Assembly: GCF_902499135.1 (NCBI RefSeq)
Contig: NZ_CABVPR010000020.1
Span: 1-64,000, forward strand
From: Burkholderia dolosa
GTDB lineage: Bacteria; Pseudomonadota; Gammaproteobacteria; Burkholderiales; Burkholderiaceae
Length of the DNA: 64,000 nt
Direction of reading: 5' to 3'
The position numbers were made by a program, and so were the translations under genes. Of this stretch, positions 9,352 to 17,217 are shown piece by piece. How positions within the stretch are numbered: position 1 is the first letter of the stretch; each line of letters opens with the position of its first letter. A model generated the notes under the pieces. It was not told the origin of the DNA and made no database searches. It saw only the letters and a list, made by a program, of their open reading frames with translations.

Positions 9352-10134
9352 TCAGTCGTGATACAGCGCCGCGCGCCCGCCGTCGACGGTGATGCACGCG
9401 GCATTGATGAACGGCGCCTCGTCGGACGCGAGGAACACGGCCGTCATCGCGACTTCGTCGGGCCGGCCGATCCGCTTCATCGGCTGCAGCGCGAGCGTCT
9501 CGGCGCGCGCAGCGTCCGGATCGGGCTGCGCGTCCCACCAGTCGTGCGTGAGCTGCGTCTCGATGTAGCCGGGCGCGATCGCGTTCACGCGCACGTTGCG
9601 CGCCGCGTACTCGATGCCGAGCGCGCGCGTGAGGCCGAGCACGCCGTGCTTCGCGACCGGGTACGGAAAGCAGCCCGGAATGATGCGGAACGCATGCGTC
9701 GACGCGATGTTCACGATGCTGCCGCGGCCGCGCTCGACCATTCCCGGCAGCGCCGCGCGGCAGCCGTGCCATACGCCGTCGAGATCCACCGCGAAGCAGC
9801 GGCGCCAGTCTTCGTCGGTCATCGTCAGCGGATCGGCGAACACGTTGATGCCGGCGTTGTTCACGAGCACGTCGAGCGGGCCGAACGCCGCTTCGGTCTG
9901 CGCGAGCGCGTCGCGCACCGCGTCCTGCCGCGTGACGTCCGCCTGCACCGGCAGCACGCGGGCGCCGTCGATCGCGCCCGCGATCTCGGCTGCCGTGCGC
10001 TGCGCGTGCGGGAAGTCGACGTCGGCAAGCGCGACCGCCGCGCCTTCGCGTGCGAACGCGAGCGCGATCGCCGCGCCGATTCCGCGGCCCGCGCCCGTCA
10101 CCATCGCGACCTTGCCGGCAAGACGGTCCATCAT
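9352..10134 (-). CDS. Short-chain dehydrogenase/reductase of the sugar operon (first SDR)
   Basis: A 260-residue classical SDR. TGAGRGIG at 13-20 binds the dinucleotide, VNNAGIN is at 91-97, and the catalytic set is Ser145, Tyr158 and Lys162 (YPVAK). The C-terminal ITVDGGRAALYHD closes the fold. Its ATG at 10134 overlaps the dgoA stop as ATGA, so the two are translationally coupled. Given the neighbouring DgoK and DgoA, the best guess is a D-galactose (or L-arabinose) 1-dehydrogenase making the aldonolactone. This is inferred from context; a role as another sugar or polyol dehydrogenase is possible. Confidence 0.85.
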   Translation of the reverse strand: MMDRLAGKVAMVTGAGRGIGAAIALAFAREGAAVALADVDFPHAQRTAAEIAGAIDGARVLPVQADVTRQDAVRDALAQTEAAFGPLDVLVNNAGINVFADPLTMTDEDWRRCFAVDLDGVWHGCRAALPGMVERGRGSIVNIASTHAFRIIPGCFPYPVAKHGVLGLTRALGIEYAARNVRVNAIAPGYIETQLTHDWWDAQPDPDAARAETLALQPMKRIGRPDEVAMTAVFLASDEAPFINAACITVDGGRAALYHD

Positions 10135-10808
10135 GCGGCTCCGTCGCGCGCCGCGCGCAGGCCGGCCACGAACGCGCGCGCATTCGCGGCGGTCGTGTCG
10201 GCGGACTGGCCGGGCCGGTACAGCGCCGAACCGAGGCCGAAGCCGTTCGCGCCGGCCGCGAGGAACGGCTGCATGTTGTCCGGCGCGATCCCGCCGACCG
10301 GAATCAGCGGCACCGCGCGGTCGATCACCGCGCGCCACGCCTTCACGACCGGCACGCCGAGCTGCTCGGCCGGGAACATCTTCAGCACGTCGGCACCGTT
10401 CGTCAGCGCCGCGAACGCCTCGGTCGGCGTCGCGACGCCCGGCGCGCTCGCAAGCCCGCGCTCGCGCGCGCGGCGAATCACCGCCGCGTCGCTGTGCGGC
10501 ATCACGATCAGCGCGCCGCCCGCGTCCTCGACACGGTCGACGAATTCCGCACGCAGCACGGTGCCGGCGCCGACGATCATGTCGTCGGGCAGCGCGCGGC
10601 GCAGCGCCGCGATGCTGTCGAACGGCTCCGGCGAGTTGAGCGGCACTTCGACGATCCGGAAGCCGGCTTCGTAAAGCGCGTGGCCATGATCGACCGCTTC
10701 GGCCGGCGTGATCCCGCGCAGGATCGCGACCAGCGGGCACGCGTCGAGCGCGCGCATCAGCGCGGCGTGCGGCGAGTACGGGGCGGGCAGCGTAAGGTCG
10801 GACGGCAT
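10131..10808 (-). CDS. dgoA: 2-dehydro-3-deoxy-6-phosphogalactonate aldolase
   Basis: A 225-residue class I aldolase of the KDPG/KDPGal family that splits 2-keto-3-deoxy-6-phosphogalactonate into pyruvate and glyceraldehyde 3-phosphate. Family marks are ILRGITPAEA at 29-38, EVPLNSPEP at 54-62, GAGTVL at 80-85 and the Schiff-base lysine Lys143 in LKMFPAE. VPLNSP rather than VTLRT favours the galactonate form over KDPG aldolase. The start at 10808 has GGAGG nine bases upstream. An alternative ATG at 10835 overlaps the dgoK stop (ATGA) and would add nine residues. Confidence 0.92.
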   Translation of the reverse strand: MPSDLTLPAPYSPHAALMRALDACPLVAILRGITPAEAVDHGHALYEAGFRIVEVPLNSPEPFDSIAALRRALPDDMIVGAGTVLRAEFVDRVEDAGGALIVMPHSDAAVIRRARERGLASAPGVATPTEAFAALTNGADVLKMFPAEQLGVPVVKAWRAVIDRAVPLIPVGGIAPDNMQPFLAAGANGFGLGSALYRPGQSADTTAANARAFVAGLRAARDGAA

Positions 10809-10831
10809 GAAAGGGTTCCTCCGCAATCGGT

Positions 10832-11857
10832 TCATTGGTCGGCGCAGACGGGCTCGCCGTCCGCGCGCACGAGTCCGGCGCGCGACGCGATCTGCCACAG
10901 TCCGCGCTCGGTCGCATGCGCGACGATGCGCGCATGCGTGCAGCCGAAGACGCGCAGCGCATCGACGTAGCGCGCGCACAGCGCACCGTCGCCGATCAGC
11001 AGCAGCGGCTGATTCGCGAGCGCGACGCCGCGCTCGGCGAGCATCGCGTCGAGCGCGTTCAGTTCGTGGCCGATCAGCAGCCCGGACAGGTAGTCGCCCT
11101 GCGCGTCCGGCGTGAGCCGGTCGGTCAGCCCGAGCGTGCGCGTGCTGAAGATCGTCGCGAGCAGCCCGGTGCGCTGCGCGCCGCGCGCGACCGACACGCC
11201 GCGCTCGAATGCCGCGCGATCGGGCGACGCGCCGGCACGCATCGTGCGGCCGAGGATCGTGTGGTCGCGCAGTGCGGCGAACAGCTCGCCGGTCATGAAG
11301 GTCTGAAACCGCTCGATCAGGCCGCCCTTCACCCACGCCCACTTCGCATGCGTGCCCGGCAGCCCGATGAGGATCCCCGAAGAATCGGCATCGAGCGTGG
11401 CGTCGCCTGCGAGCGCGCCGAAGATCTGCGTTTCCTCGCCGCGCATCACGTCGGGCAGCTCGCCCGTCGCGATCACGCCGGGCACGATCGACACCGTCGT
11501 GCCGCGCGCGGTCGTCACCGTGACGAGGCCCGCGACGAGCGCGTCGGCGCCGGCCGGCACCGCGACGTACGGTGCCTCCCGCCAGCCCTGCGCGCTGCCG
11601 ACCATCCCGGCCGCGAGCACCGGCACGCCGGGCGCACGATCGAGCCAGTCGCCGCAGGCGTCCTCGAACACCGCGTCGAACGCGCGCGCGCCGCCGGCCG
11701 GCACGTGCATCACGCCGGCCGCGCGGCCGCGCGTGTCGATGAGCGCGCCGTGCGCGTCGTACAGATACGCACGCAACGACGTCGTGCCCCAGTCGAGCGC
11801 GATCAGCGCCGGGGCGGCCGTGCTGGCTTCCGGAGCGGGCCGGGTCGGATTCGTCAT
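10832..11857 (-). CDS. dgoK: 2-dehydro-3-deoxygalactonokinase
   Basis: A 341-residue sugar-acid kinase that phosphorylates 2-keto-3-deoxygalactonate at C6, feeding DgoA. The ATPase-fold phosphate-binding segment ALDWGTTSLRAY is at 20-31. AAGMVGSAQGW, GEETQIFGAL and GLPGTHAKWAWV are typical of DgoK. The start codon overlaps the iclR stop as ATGA, which sets the start and indicates coupling. About 17 residues precede the domain and are Pro/Ala-rich. Confidence 0.93.
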   Translation of the reverse strand: MTNPTRPAPEASTAAPALIALDWGTTSLRAYLYDAHGALIDTRGRAAGVMHVPAGGARAFDAVFEDACGDWLDRAPGVPVLAAGMVGSAQGWREAPYVAVPAGADALVAGLVTVTTARGTTVSIVPGVIATGELPDVMRGEETQIFGALAGDATLDADSSGILIGLPGTHAKWAWVKGGLIERFQTFMTGELFAALRDHTILGRTMRAGASPDRAAFERGVSVARGAQRTGLLATIFSTRTLGLTDRLTPDAQGDYLSGLLIGHELNALDAMLAERGVALANQPLLLIGDGALCARYVDALRVFGCTHARIVAHATERGLWQIASRAGLVRADGEPVCADQ

Positions 11858-12756
11858 CGTTTGATCCTGCGGGTACCCTGCGGCGGGCTCCAGCCCAGTT
11901 CCGCGGAAATGGCTCGCGCCTCGCGCTGCACGAGCGGAATCAGTTCGTCCATCCGGTCGCGCGGCATGTACGGAATCGTGCTCGCGACCGACACGGCCGC
12001 GACGATCGCGCCCGACGCGTCGCGGATCGGTGCAGCCACGCAGCGGATCGACGCCTCGTTCTCCTCGAGGTCGAACGTATAGCCGCCGGCCGCGTAATGC
12101 GCCATGCGCTGCAGGAACGCGTTCGTTTCGGGCCGGTTGTCCGGCTTGAAGTTGACGCCGGCCAGCGCGCGCCGCGCCGCCTCGAACAGCGAGCGCCACA
12201 GCTCGGGATCGAGGTCGAGCATCATCGCCTTGCCGATGCCGGTCGACGCAAGCGGCATCCGGTGGCCGACGCGCGAGCGCATCTCGAGGCCGCGTGTGCC
12301 GGGAATCTTGTCGATGTACAGCACGTCGTCGCCGTCGCGCACGCCGAGATGGATCGTGTCGAGCGTCGCTTCCGCGAGCGCTTCGAGATGCGGGCGGGCG
12401 ACCGCCGTCAGCGGCATCTGCTCGAGCGCGATCGTGCCGAGCTCGATCAGCTTCGGGCCGAGCAGGTAGCCGCCCTGCACCTGACGCAGGTAGCGCGCCT
12501 GCACGAGGCTGCTGACGAGCCGGTGCGTCGTGCTGCGCGTCGTGCCGAGCGCGGCGCCGATCGAGCGCATGTCGCGCGCGCCGTTCGCGATCGCTTCCAG
12601 AATCGCGAGACCGCGCAGCAGCGTCTGCGTGCCGGCCTGCTGCGCGGCCAGATCGAGCGGCGTGCTCGTCGCGCCGATGCTGTCGGTCAGCGACGCGGTA
12701 TCGTCCGGCGTCGCACGCCGGCCGTCGAGGGCGAGGGAATCGGGCATCTTGGTCAT
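11854..12756 (-). CDS. IclR-family transcriptional regulator of the sugar operon
   Basis: A 300-residue regulator with an N-terminal winged helix (about residues 42-105; LLRGLAILEAIANGARDMRSI and GTTRSTTHRLVSSLV) and a C-terminal effector domain with IRCVAAPIRDASGAIVAAVSVAS. It is the first regular gene of the dgoK-dgoA-SDR-araFGH-SDR-galM operon and so probably controls its own transcription. Related 12-mers 206-237 bases upstream (12962-12993) are candidate binding sites. The expected signal is a galactose- or arabinose-derived acid, by analogy with regulators of this family beside dgo genes. The first 40 residues are not part of a recognisable domain. Confidence 0.92.
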   Translation of the reverse strand: MTKMPDSLALDGRRATPDDTASLTDSIGATSTPLDLAAQQAGTQTLLRGLAILEAIANGARDMRSIGAALGTTRSTTHRLVSSLVQARYLRQVQGGYLLGPKLIELGTIALEQMPLTAVARPHLEALAEATLDTIHLGVRDGDDVLYIDKIPGTRGLEMRSRVGHRMPLASTGIGKAMMLDLDPELWRSLFEAARRALAGVNFKPDNRPETNAFLQRMAHYAAGGYTFDLEENEASIRCVAAPIRDASGAIVAAVSVASTIPYMPRDRMDELIPLVQREARAISAELGWSPPQGTRRIKR

Positions 12757-12768
12757 GGGCGGATGGCT

Positions 12769-12870
12769 TCAACGGAATCGGTGAAACCGCTCGCGCGCGG
12801 CCGGAACCGCGTCCGGCGTCGCGACGAGGCGGCAGTCGATGCACCGAGGAAGGCGCCCGGCGAACTTCAT
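12769..12870 (-). CDS. Small leader ORF, 33 codons, upstream of iclR
   Basis: An ATG-started frame (MKFAGRLPRCIDC at its N-terminus) ends 12 bases before the iclR start. A credible ribosome-binding site, CGGAGACA, lies 6 bases upstream of the ATG. The peptide is short and basic with one CxxC pair (residues 10 and 13) and no hydrophobic segment. No family is recognised. It could be a translated leader or a chance frame in GC-rich DNA. The ribosome-binding site and the position directly after the candidate promoter are the reasons to list it. Confidence 0.35.
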   Translation of the reverse strand: MKFAGRLPRCIDCRLVATPDAVPAARERFHRFR

Positions 12871-12937
12871 GGAATGTGTCTCCGTGTGCGTCGGGCGCCG
12901 CGCGATGCGTGGGTCCGAAGCTGTCGATGTGCTTCGG

Positions 12938-12993
12938 ATTGTAGGAGCGCATGCACGCGTCTCCAATATTTGAAGGCGTTGTCCAGATATTGA
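12938..12993 (-). promoter_or_regulatory. Candidate promoter and IclR-type operator of the sugar operon
   Basis: On the minus strand a -10 TACAAT (12943-12938) lies 17 bases after a -35-like TTGGAG (12966-12961). Two related 12-mers, TCCAATATTTGA (12962-12973) and TCCAGATATTGA (12982-12993), start exactly 20 bases apart. The first covers the -35 element and is itself nearly palindromic (10 of 12 positions). Two sites on the same DNA face at a promoter suit a dimer-of-dimers regulator such as IclR. The rest of the 338-base gap 12757-13094 holds the small leader ORF and the hairpin at 13040-13077. Confidence 0.5.
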
Positions 12994-13039
12994 GAAGAAA
13001 TGCGGTAGGCGGCCGGCGCCGCGGCCCGCGCGACGTGCG

Positions 13040-13077
13040 CGGGGGCGGAGCCCGCGTTGCCGCAGGTTCCGCCCCCG
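13040..13077 (-). terminator. Stem-loop after the EF-hand gene
   Basis: Perfect 10-base arms CGGGGGCGGA and TCCGCCCCCG with an 18-base loop lie 18 bases past the stop of the EF-hand gene. There is no U-run on the minus strand, so termination would be weak or Rho-assisted. Confidence 0.45.
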
Positions 13078-13094
13078 TCGAGCGCCGCACGCGC

Positions 13095-13493
13095 TTACTG
13101 CCGGTTCGCGCTGCGCGCCTGCATGTAGCGCTGCACGTCGGCGAACGACACGCGGCCGCTGCCGCTCGCGTCGATCTGCCGGAAGTGGTTCGCGACGTAG
13201 CCAAGGCCGGCCGCGCGCGCCTGCGCCTCGGTGATCGAACCGGTGTTCTGCGTGTCGGCCGCGCCGAACTGCCGCGCGAGCTTGCGCACCACCTGCGCGT
13301 GCAGCGCGGCGCCGGTCGTCTGCGTGCCGGCGGTCGGCTTGCGCGCGGCCGGCGGCACGTACGGATCGCCGAGCTGCGCCTGGCGCGCGCGTGCCGGCGT
13401 GTCGGCGGCGCTGGCCTGCGCGAACGCGGAAACGGAGACGGCAATGCCCGCGCACGCGAGCGCCGCGGCAAAGGCGAGGAAACGTTTCGTCAT
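13095..13493 (-). CDS. Exported EF-hand-domain protein
   Basis: A 132-residue protein with a signal peptide (about residues 1-30, ending QASA). Two EF-hand-like loops are seen: one beginning DTQNTGSIT near residue 80 and a better one, DASGSGRVSFAD, near 108-119, where D, S, S, S and the final D sit at calcium-binding positions. This pattern occurs in small periplasmic EF-hand proteins of Burkholderia of unknown role. It probably binds calcium outside the cytoplasm. It is separated from the upstream S10-like gene by 70 bases on the same strand and may be cotranscribed with it. Confidence 0.75.
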   Translation of the reverse strand: MTKRFLAFAAALACAGIAVSVSAFAQASAADTPARARQAQLGDPYVPPAARKPTAGTQTTGAALHAQVVRKLARQFGAADTQNTGSITEAQARAAGLGYVANHFRQIDASGSGRVSFADVQRYMQARSANRQ

Positions 13494-13563
13494 ATCAGGC
13501 TCCAGTCTGGAATGAGGCGTCGACGGCCGGCGACGCGCCGCACGCGCGTCGGGCTCGCATGCA

Positions 13564-15174
13564 TCAGTGCGCGGCCGCGTTGTAGAAGGTCACGAGATCG
13601 GCCTTCTCCTGCGGACGCGACGTATCGTCGAGATACACCATGTGTCCGCCCTGATAGTCCTTGATCGTCAGGTTCGGTTGCGAGCCGAGCCGCGCGAGGT
13701 CGAGCTCGGTCTGATAGAACGGCGTCGCGATGTCGTGATACCCGTTCAGCGACAGCACTTTCAGCGACGGATTCAGCGTCAGCGCCGCCGCGAGATCGGG
13801 AATCGTGTCGGGCATCGACAGCCCGTCGTGCGTCCAGTCCCACGTCTGGATCGCGTTGCTGCTGACCGAATAGGCCGACTGCGCGCTGTACTTCAGCACG
13901 TTCGGCAGGTAGCTGCCGATCGTGTCGGTGAACGGCTTCGTGATGAACGTGCTCGACGGGTCGCCGTCCGCCGCGAGCGGGCTCGATATCGGCACGTTCA
14001 CGCGCGCGTCGTAGCGGCCGATCAGCGTGCCCGGAATCAGCGACACCTGGAAGCTGTTGTCGAAGAACGTCGGCACCACGTTGAAGTCGGCGTTCCACAG
14101 CGCCGGCTTCACGCCCGTCGCGTTCGCCATCGTCGTCACGAGGCTCGGCGACGGCGGCGTATGGCTCGCCAGATATGCGTTCACCGCAGGCGCGTAGCTG
14201 CCCGACGTGAGCGCGCGCATCTGGTCTGCATACTGCGGCAGGTTCGACGGATTCGGATTGTCGAGCTGGTAGTACGCGCCGACCGTGCCGTACGACGGCA
14301 CGAAGCCCGCGCAGCTGACCGGGCTCGCGCCGTTGTTCGAGTTGCCGACGTAGTCGCTCGCCATGTCGCAGTTCGTGTTGTAGTTCAGGATCGACGACTG
14401 CAGCACGATGCCGGCCAGATTCACGCCGGCCGTCTCGAGCAGGTTCGCGAGCACGTCGGTGCGCGGCGTGCCGTACGACTCGCCGAACAGGTATTTCGGC
14501 GAAGCGTTGCGCTGGTTCGCGTTCAGATAGCGGACCACGAAATCGCGGAATGCGCCGGCGTCCTGATCGACGCCCCAGAACGTCTGGTTCGTGTTCGGCG
14601 CGATCGCCTCCGAATACCCGGTGCCGATCGCGTCGACGAACACGAGGTCGGTCGTATCGAGCAGGCTTTCCGCGTTGTCGACGAACGGAAACGACGCCGT
14701 GCCGGCAATCGGATCGCCGGTCTGGATCCGCTTCGGCCCGAACGAACCGAGATGCAGCCAGACCGATGCCGAGCCCGGCCCGCCGTTGTACAGGAACGTG
14801 ACGGGCCGCTTCGCGGCCGGCTGGTTGTCGGCGGTATAGGCGACGTAGAAGAACGACGCTTCGGGCGCGCCCGTTTGCGGATCGCGCGCGACGAGATGGC
14901 CGGCCGTCGCCGTGTAGCGGATCGTCTGCCCGTTCAGCGTGATCTGGTGATGCGTGACGGCGGCTTTTTCGACCGCGGCGGACGGATCGAGCGACGCGGT
15001 CGCGCTCGACGAATAACGGTTGGGATCGTTGTACGGCCTGTCGGTCTGGCCGCCCGGATCGGCCGAATCCGCGACGCTTGCCGGAGCCGACGACGTCACG
15101 TCGTCGTTGCAGGCCGCGAGAATCAGCGAAGAAAACACCACCCCCAACAACAGCTTCGCTTTGTTAGCTGGCAT
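13564..15174 (-). CDS. Serine carboxypeptidase-like (S10 family) lipoprotein
   Basis: A 536-residue protein with a lipoprotein signal peptide: SLILAAC puts the lipidated cysteine at residue 22. The alpha/beta-hydrolase core has FLYNGGPGSAS at 127-137 (oxyanion region), nucleophile Ser233 in GESYGT, a likely acid Asp481 in NGYHDIATPF, and His511 in GGHMVY. This order and spacing match S10 serine carboxypeptidases, which are rarer in bacteria than in eukaryotes. It should act at the cell surface or in the periplasm on peptide C-termini. The start at 15174 is set by the lipoprotein signal. Residues 23-70 are a low-complexity linker. Confidence 0.85.
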   Translation of the reverse strand: MPANKAKLLLGVVFSSLILAACNDDVTSSAPASVADSADPGGQTDRPYNDPNRYSSSATASLDPSAAVEKAAVTHHQITLNGQTIRYTATAGHLVARDPQTGAPEASFFYVAYTADNQPAAKRPVTFLYNGGPGSASVWLHLGSFGPKRIQTGDPIAGTASFPFVDNAESLLDTTDLVFVDAIGTGYSEAIAPNTNQTFWGVDQDAGAFRDFVVRYLNANQRNASPKYLFGESYGTPRTDVLANLLETAGVNLAGIVLQSSILNYNTNCDMASDYVGNSNNGASPVSCAGFVPSYGTVGAYYQLDNPNPSNLPQYADQMRALTSGSYAPAVNAYLASHTPPSPSLVTTMANATGVKPALWNADFNVVPTFFDNSFQVSLIPGTLIGRYDARVNVPISSPLAADGDPSSTFITKPFTDTIGSYLPNVLKYSAQSAYSVSSNAIQTWDWTHDGLSMPDTIPDLAAALTLNPSLKVLSLNGYHDIATPFYQTELDLARLGSQPNLTIKDYQGGHMVYLDDTSRPQEKADLVTFYNAAAH

Positions 15175-15598
15175 CGTTGCGTTCCTTCTCTCGATGTTGT
15201 CGTGTCGAGCAGGCCTGATGAGCCGCCCCCCGCCCCGATCGGCCGATGAGCCGAGGCGCCGGCCAATATACGCGAGCGGGTCGGCTTTGAAAAATTTGGA
15301 AATATTCGCGCGGCACGCGGTGCGGCGCACACCTTTCACGCGGGCTTCGAATCGCGAAACGTCGTATTTCGCGTGCCTTTCAATTGCTTTCTTGTTTAGT
15401 TTTCGAAACTAAAAATACGCGATCGCGACGTCATGCCGGCGAACAAAGCCGCGCGGCCGGCGGCATTGCTCAGCGAAGCGAAATAGACGATTTCGTCTAA
15501 AGGATCGGGCGCTTGATGCGCGCGACACGCGCGCGCTGCGCCGCACCAAGCGGCGTGCCGGCGGAGAAACGGACGATACGGCAGCGTGGCCGCGCCGC
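15175..15598. other. Spacer with two perfect inverted repeats
   Basis: This 424-base gap lies between mtgA and the S10-like gene, both on the minus strand, so it should carry the promoter of the latter. It is locally AT-rich around 15360-15420. Two palindromic elements stand out: TTTAGTTT-TCG-AAACTAAA at 15395-15413 and TAGACGA-TT-TCGTCTA at 15484-15499. No U-run follows either. They look more like protein-binding sites than terminators. No gene is supported here. Confidence 0.6.
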
Positions 15599-16336
15599 TC
15601 ACTGCGACTGCGGAAGCTCGGCCGTACCCATCCGGCGCGCGATCACGGCCGCGCGCTGCGCCTGATACGCGGAGCCGCGATGCGCGTCGAACCACCGCGG
15701 CTTCGGCAGCATCACCGCGAGGCGCGCCGATTGCCACGCGCCGAGCCGGCTCGCGGGCACCTTGTAGTAATAGCGGGCGGCCGCCTCGGCGCCGTACACG
15801 CCGCGCCCCCACTCGACCGAGTTCAGATAGATCTCGAAGATCCGCTCCTTGTCGAGCACGGTTTCGAGCATCCACGTGATGATCAGCTCCTGCCCCTTGC
15901 GGATGTAGCTCTTCTCGCGGGACAGGAACAGGTTGCGCGCGAGCTGCTGCGTGATCGTCGAGCCGCCCGCGACGATCCGCCCGCGCGCCTTGTTCTTCTC
16001 CCACGCCTGCAGGATCGCGTCGACGTCGTAGCCGTTGTTGGTCGCGAAAGTCGCGTCTTCCGACGCGATGATCGCGCGCTTCAGATTCCGCGAGATCTGG
16101 TCGTACGGCACCCACTGATGCTGAATCCGCGCGGGCGGCTCCGCGCGCGACAGCCACCACGCGTCGGTGCGCATGAACGCGGTCGAAGCCGGGTTCACGA
16201 ACGACCACAGCGCGATCTGCACGAGATAGAACAGCTGCGTCGCGAGCCATGCGCCCGCGAACACCGCGGCAGCGTACGCGAGCCAGCGCGTTGCGCCGAC
16301 CGCCTGCGTACGCCGCGTGCCGCTCACCGCCGCCAC
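15599..16336 (-). CDS. mtgA: Monofunctional peptidoglycan transglycosylase
   Basis: A 245-residue family GT51 enzyme that polymerises lipid II into glycan strands at the inner membrane. One N-terminal membrane helix lies at about 18-45. The GT51 motifs follow: IIASEDATF (catalytic Glu-Asp), [27 protein letters not shown] and [15 protein letters not shown]. The start is taken as GTG at 16336, since ACGGAG lies 7-8 bases upstream and no better ATG exists. It follows aroE by 14 bases in a run of minus-strand genes. Confidence 0.93.
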   Translation of the reverse strand: MAAVSGTRRTQAVGATRWLAYAAAVFAGAWLATQLFYLVQIALWSFVNPASTAFMRTDAWWLSRAEPPARIQHQWVPYDQISRNLKRAIIASEDATFATNNGYDVDAILQAWEKNKARGRIVAGGSTITQQLARNLFLSREKSYIRKGQELIITWMLETVLDKERIFEIYLNSVEWGRGVYGAEAAARYYYKVPASRLGAWQSARLAVMLPKPRWFDAHRGSAYQAQRAAVIARRMGTAELPQSQ

Positions 16337-16350
16337 GTGCCGCGCTCCGT

Positions 16351-17217
16351 TCAGCCCGCCGCGAGCGCGCGGCGCAGCGCCGCGAGCACCGGCGCGCCGT
16401 CCGGCCGCACGCCGCGCCAGATATAGAACGATTCGGCCGCCTGCTCGACGAGCATCCCGAGCCCGTCGGCCGTGCGCGCGCCGAGCGACGCCGCGTGCTG
16501 CATGAACACGGTCGGCTGGGCGCCGTACATCATGTCGTACGCGAGCGTGTGCGGGCCGAACGCCGCCGCGTCGCATTCGGGCAATGCCGCATCGAGGCTG
16601 CCGGCCGTCGCATTGACGATCACGTCGTACGGCTGCGCGCGCACCTCGGTCGGGCCGCCGCCCGACAGCACACAGCCCGCGTCGTGCGCGGCCTGCATGA
16701 ACTGTCCGACGAGCGTCTCCGCCTTGCTCGCGGTGCGGTTCACGATCGTGATCGACAGCGGCGCGCGCTCGAGCATCGGCAGCACGACGCCGCGTGCGGC
16801 GCCGCCCGCGCCGAGCAGCAGGATGCGCGCGCCGGCGAGCGACACGCCGAGATTCGTTTCGATGTCGCGCACGAGGCCGGCGCCGTCGGTGTTGTCGCCG
16901 TGGATGCGGCCGTCGGCGTCGATGCGCAGCGTGTTCACCGCGCCGGCCGCCGCCGCGCGCGGCGACAGCGTGTCGGCGAGCGCATGCGCGTCCAGCTTGA
17001 ACGGCACCGTCACGTTCGCGCCGCGCCCGCCTTCGGCGACGAACGCGCGCACGGCCGCGTCGAAGCCGTCGAGCGGCGCGAGCCGGTGCTCGTATACGAT
17101 CGGCTCGCCGGTCTGCGCGGCGAACTGCGCATGGATGAACGGCGACTTGCTGTGCGCCACCGGGTTGCCGAACACCACGTAGCGGTCGGCGCCGCTCGTC
17201 GACGCGGCCACGCTCAC
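16351..17217 (-). CDS. aroE: Shikimate dehydrogenase
   Basis: A 288-residue NADP-dependent enzyme that reduces 3-dehydroshikimate to shikimate in aromatic amino-acid synthesis. The substrate domain shows [15 protein letters not shown] at 18-32 and NVTVPFK with the catalytic Lys74. The NADP domain has [12 protein letters not shown], and NTDGAG provides the conserved aspartate. Its GTG start overlaps the stop of the upstream RNase gene as GTGA, indicating coupling. Confidence 0.96.
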   Translation of the reverse strand: MSVAASTSGADRYVVFGNPVAHSKSPFIHAQFAAQTGEPIVYEHRLAPLDGFDAAVRAFVAEGGRGANVTVPFKLDAHALADTLSPRAAAAGAVNTLRIDADGRIHGDNTDGAGLVRDIETNLGVSLAGARILLLGAGGAARGVVLPMLERAPLSITIVNRTASKAETLVGQFMQAAHDAGCVLSGGGPTEVRAQPYDVIVNATAGSLDAALPECDAAAFGPHTLAYDMMYGAQPTVFMQHAASLGARTADGLGMLVEQAAESFYIWRGVRPDGAPVLAALRRALAAG

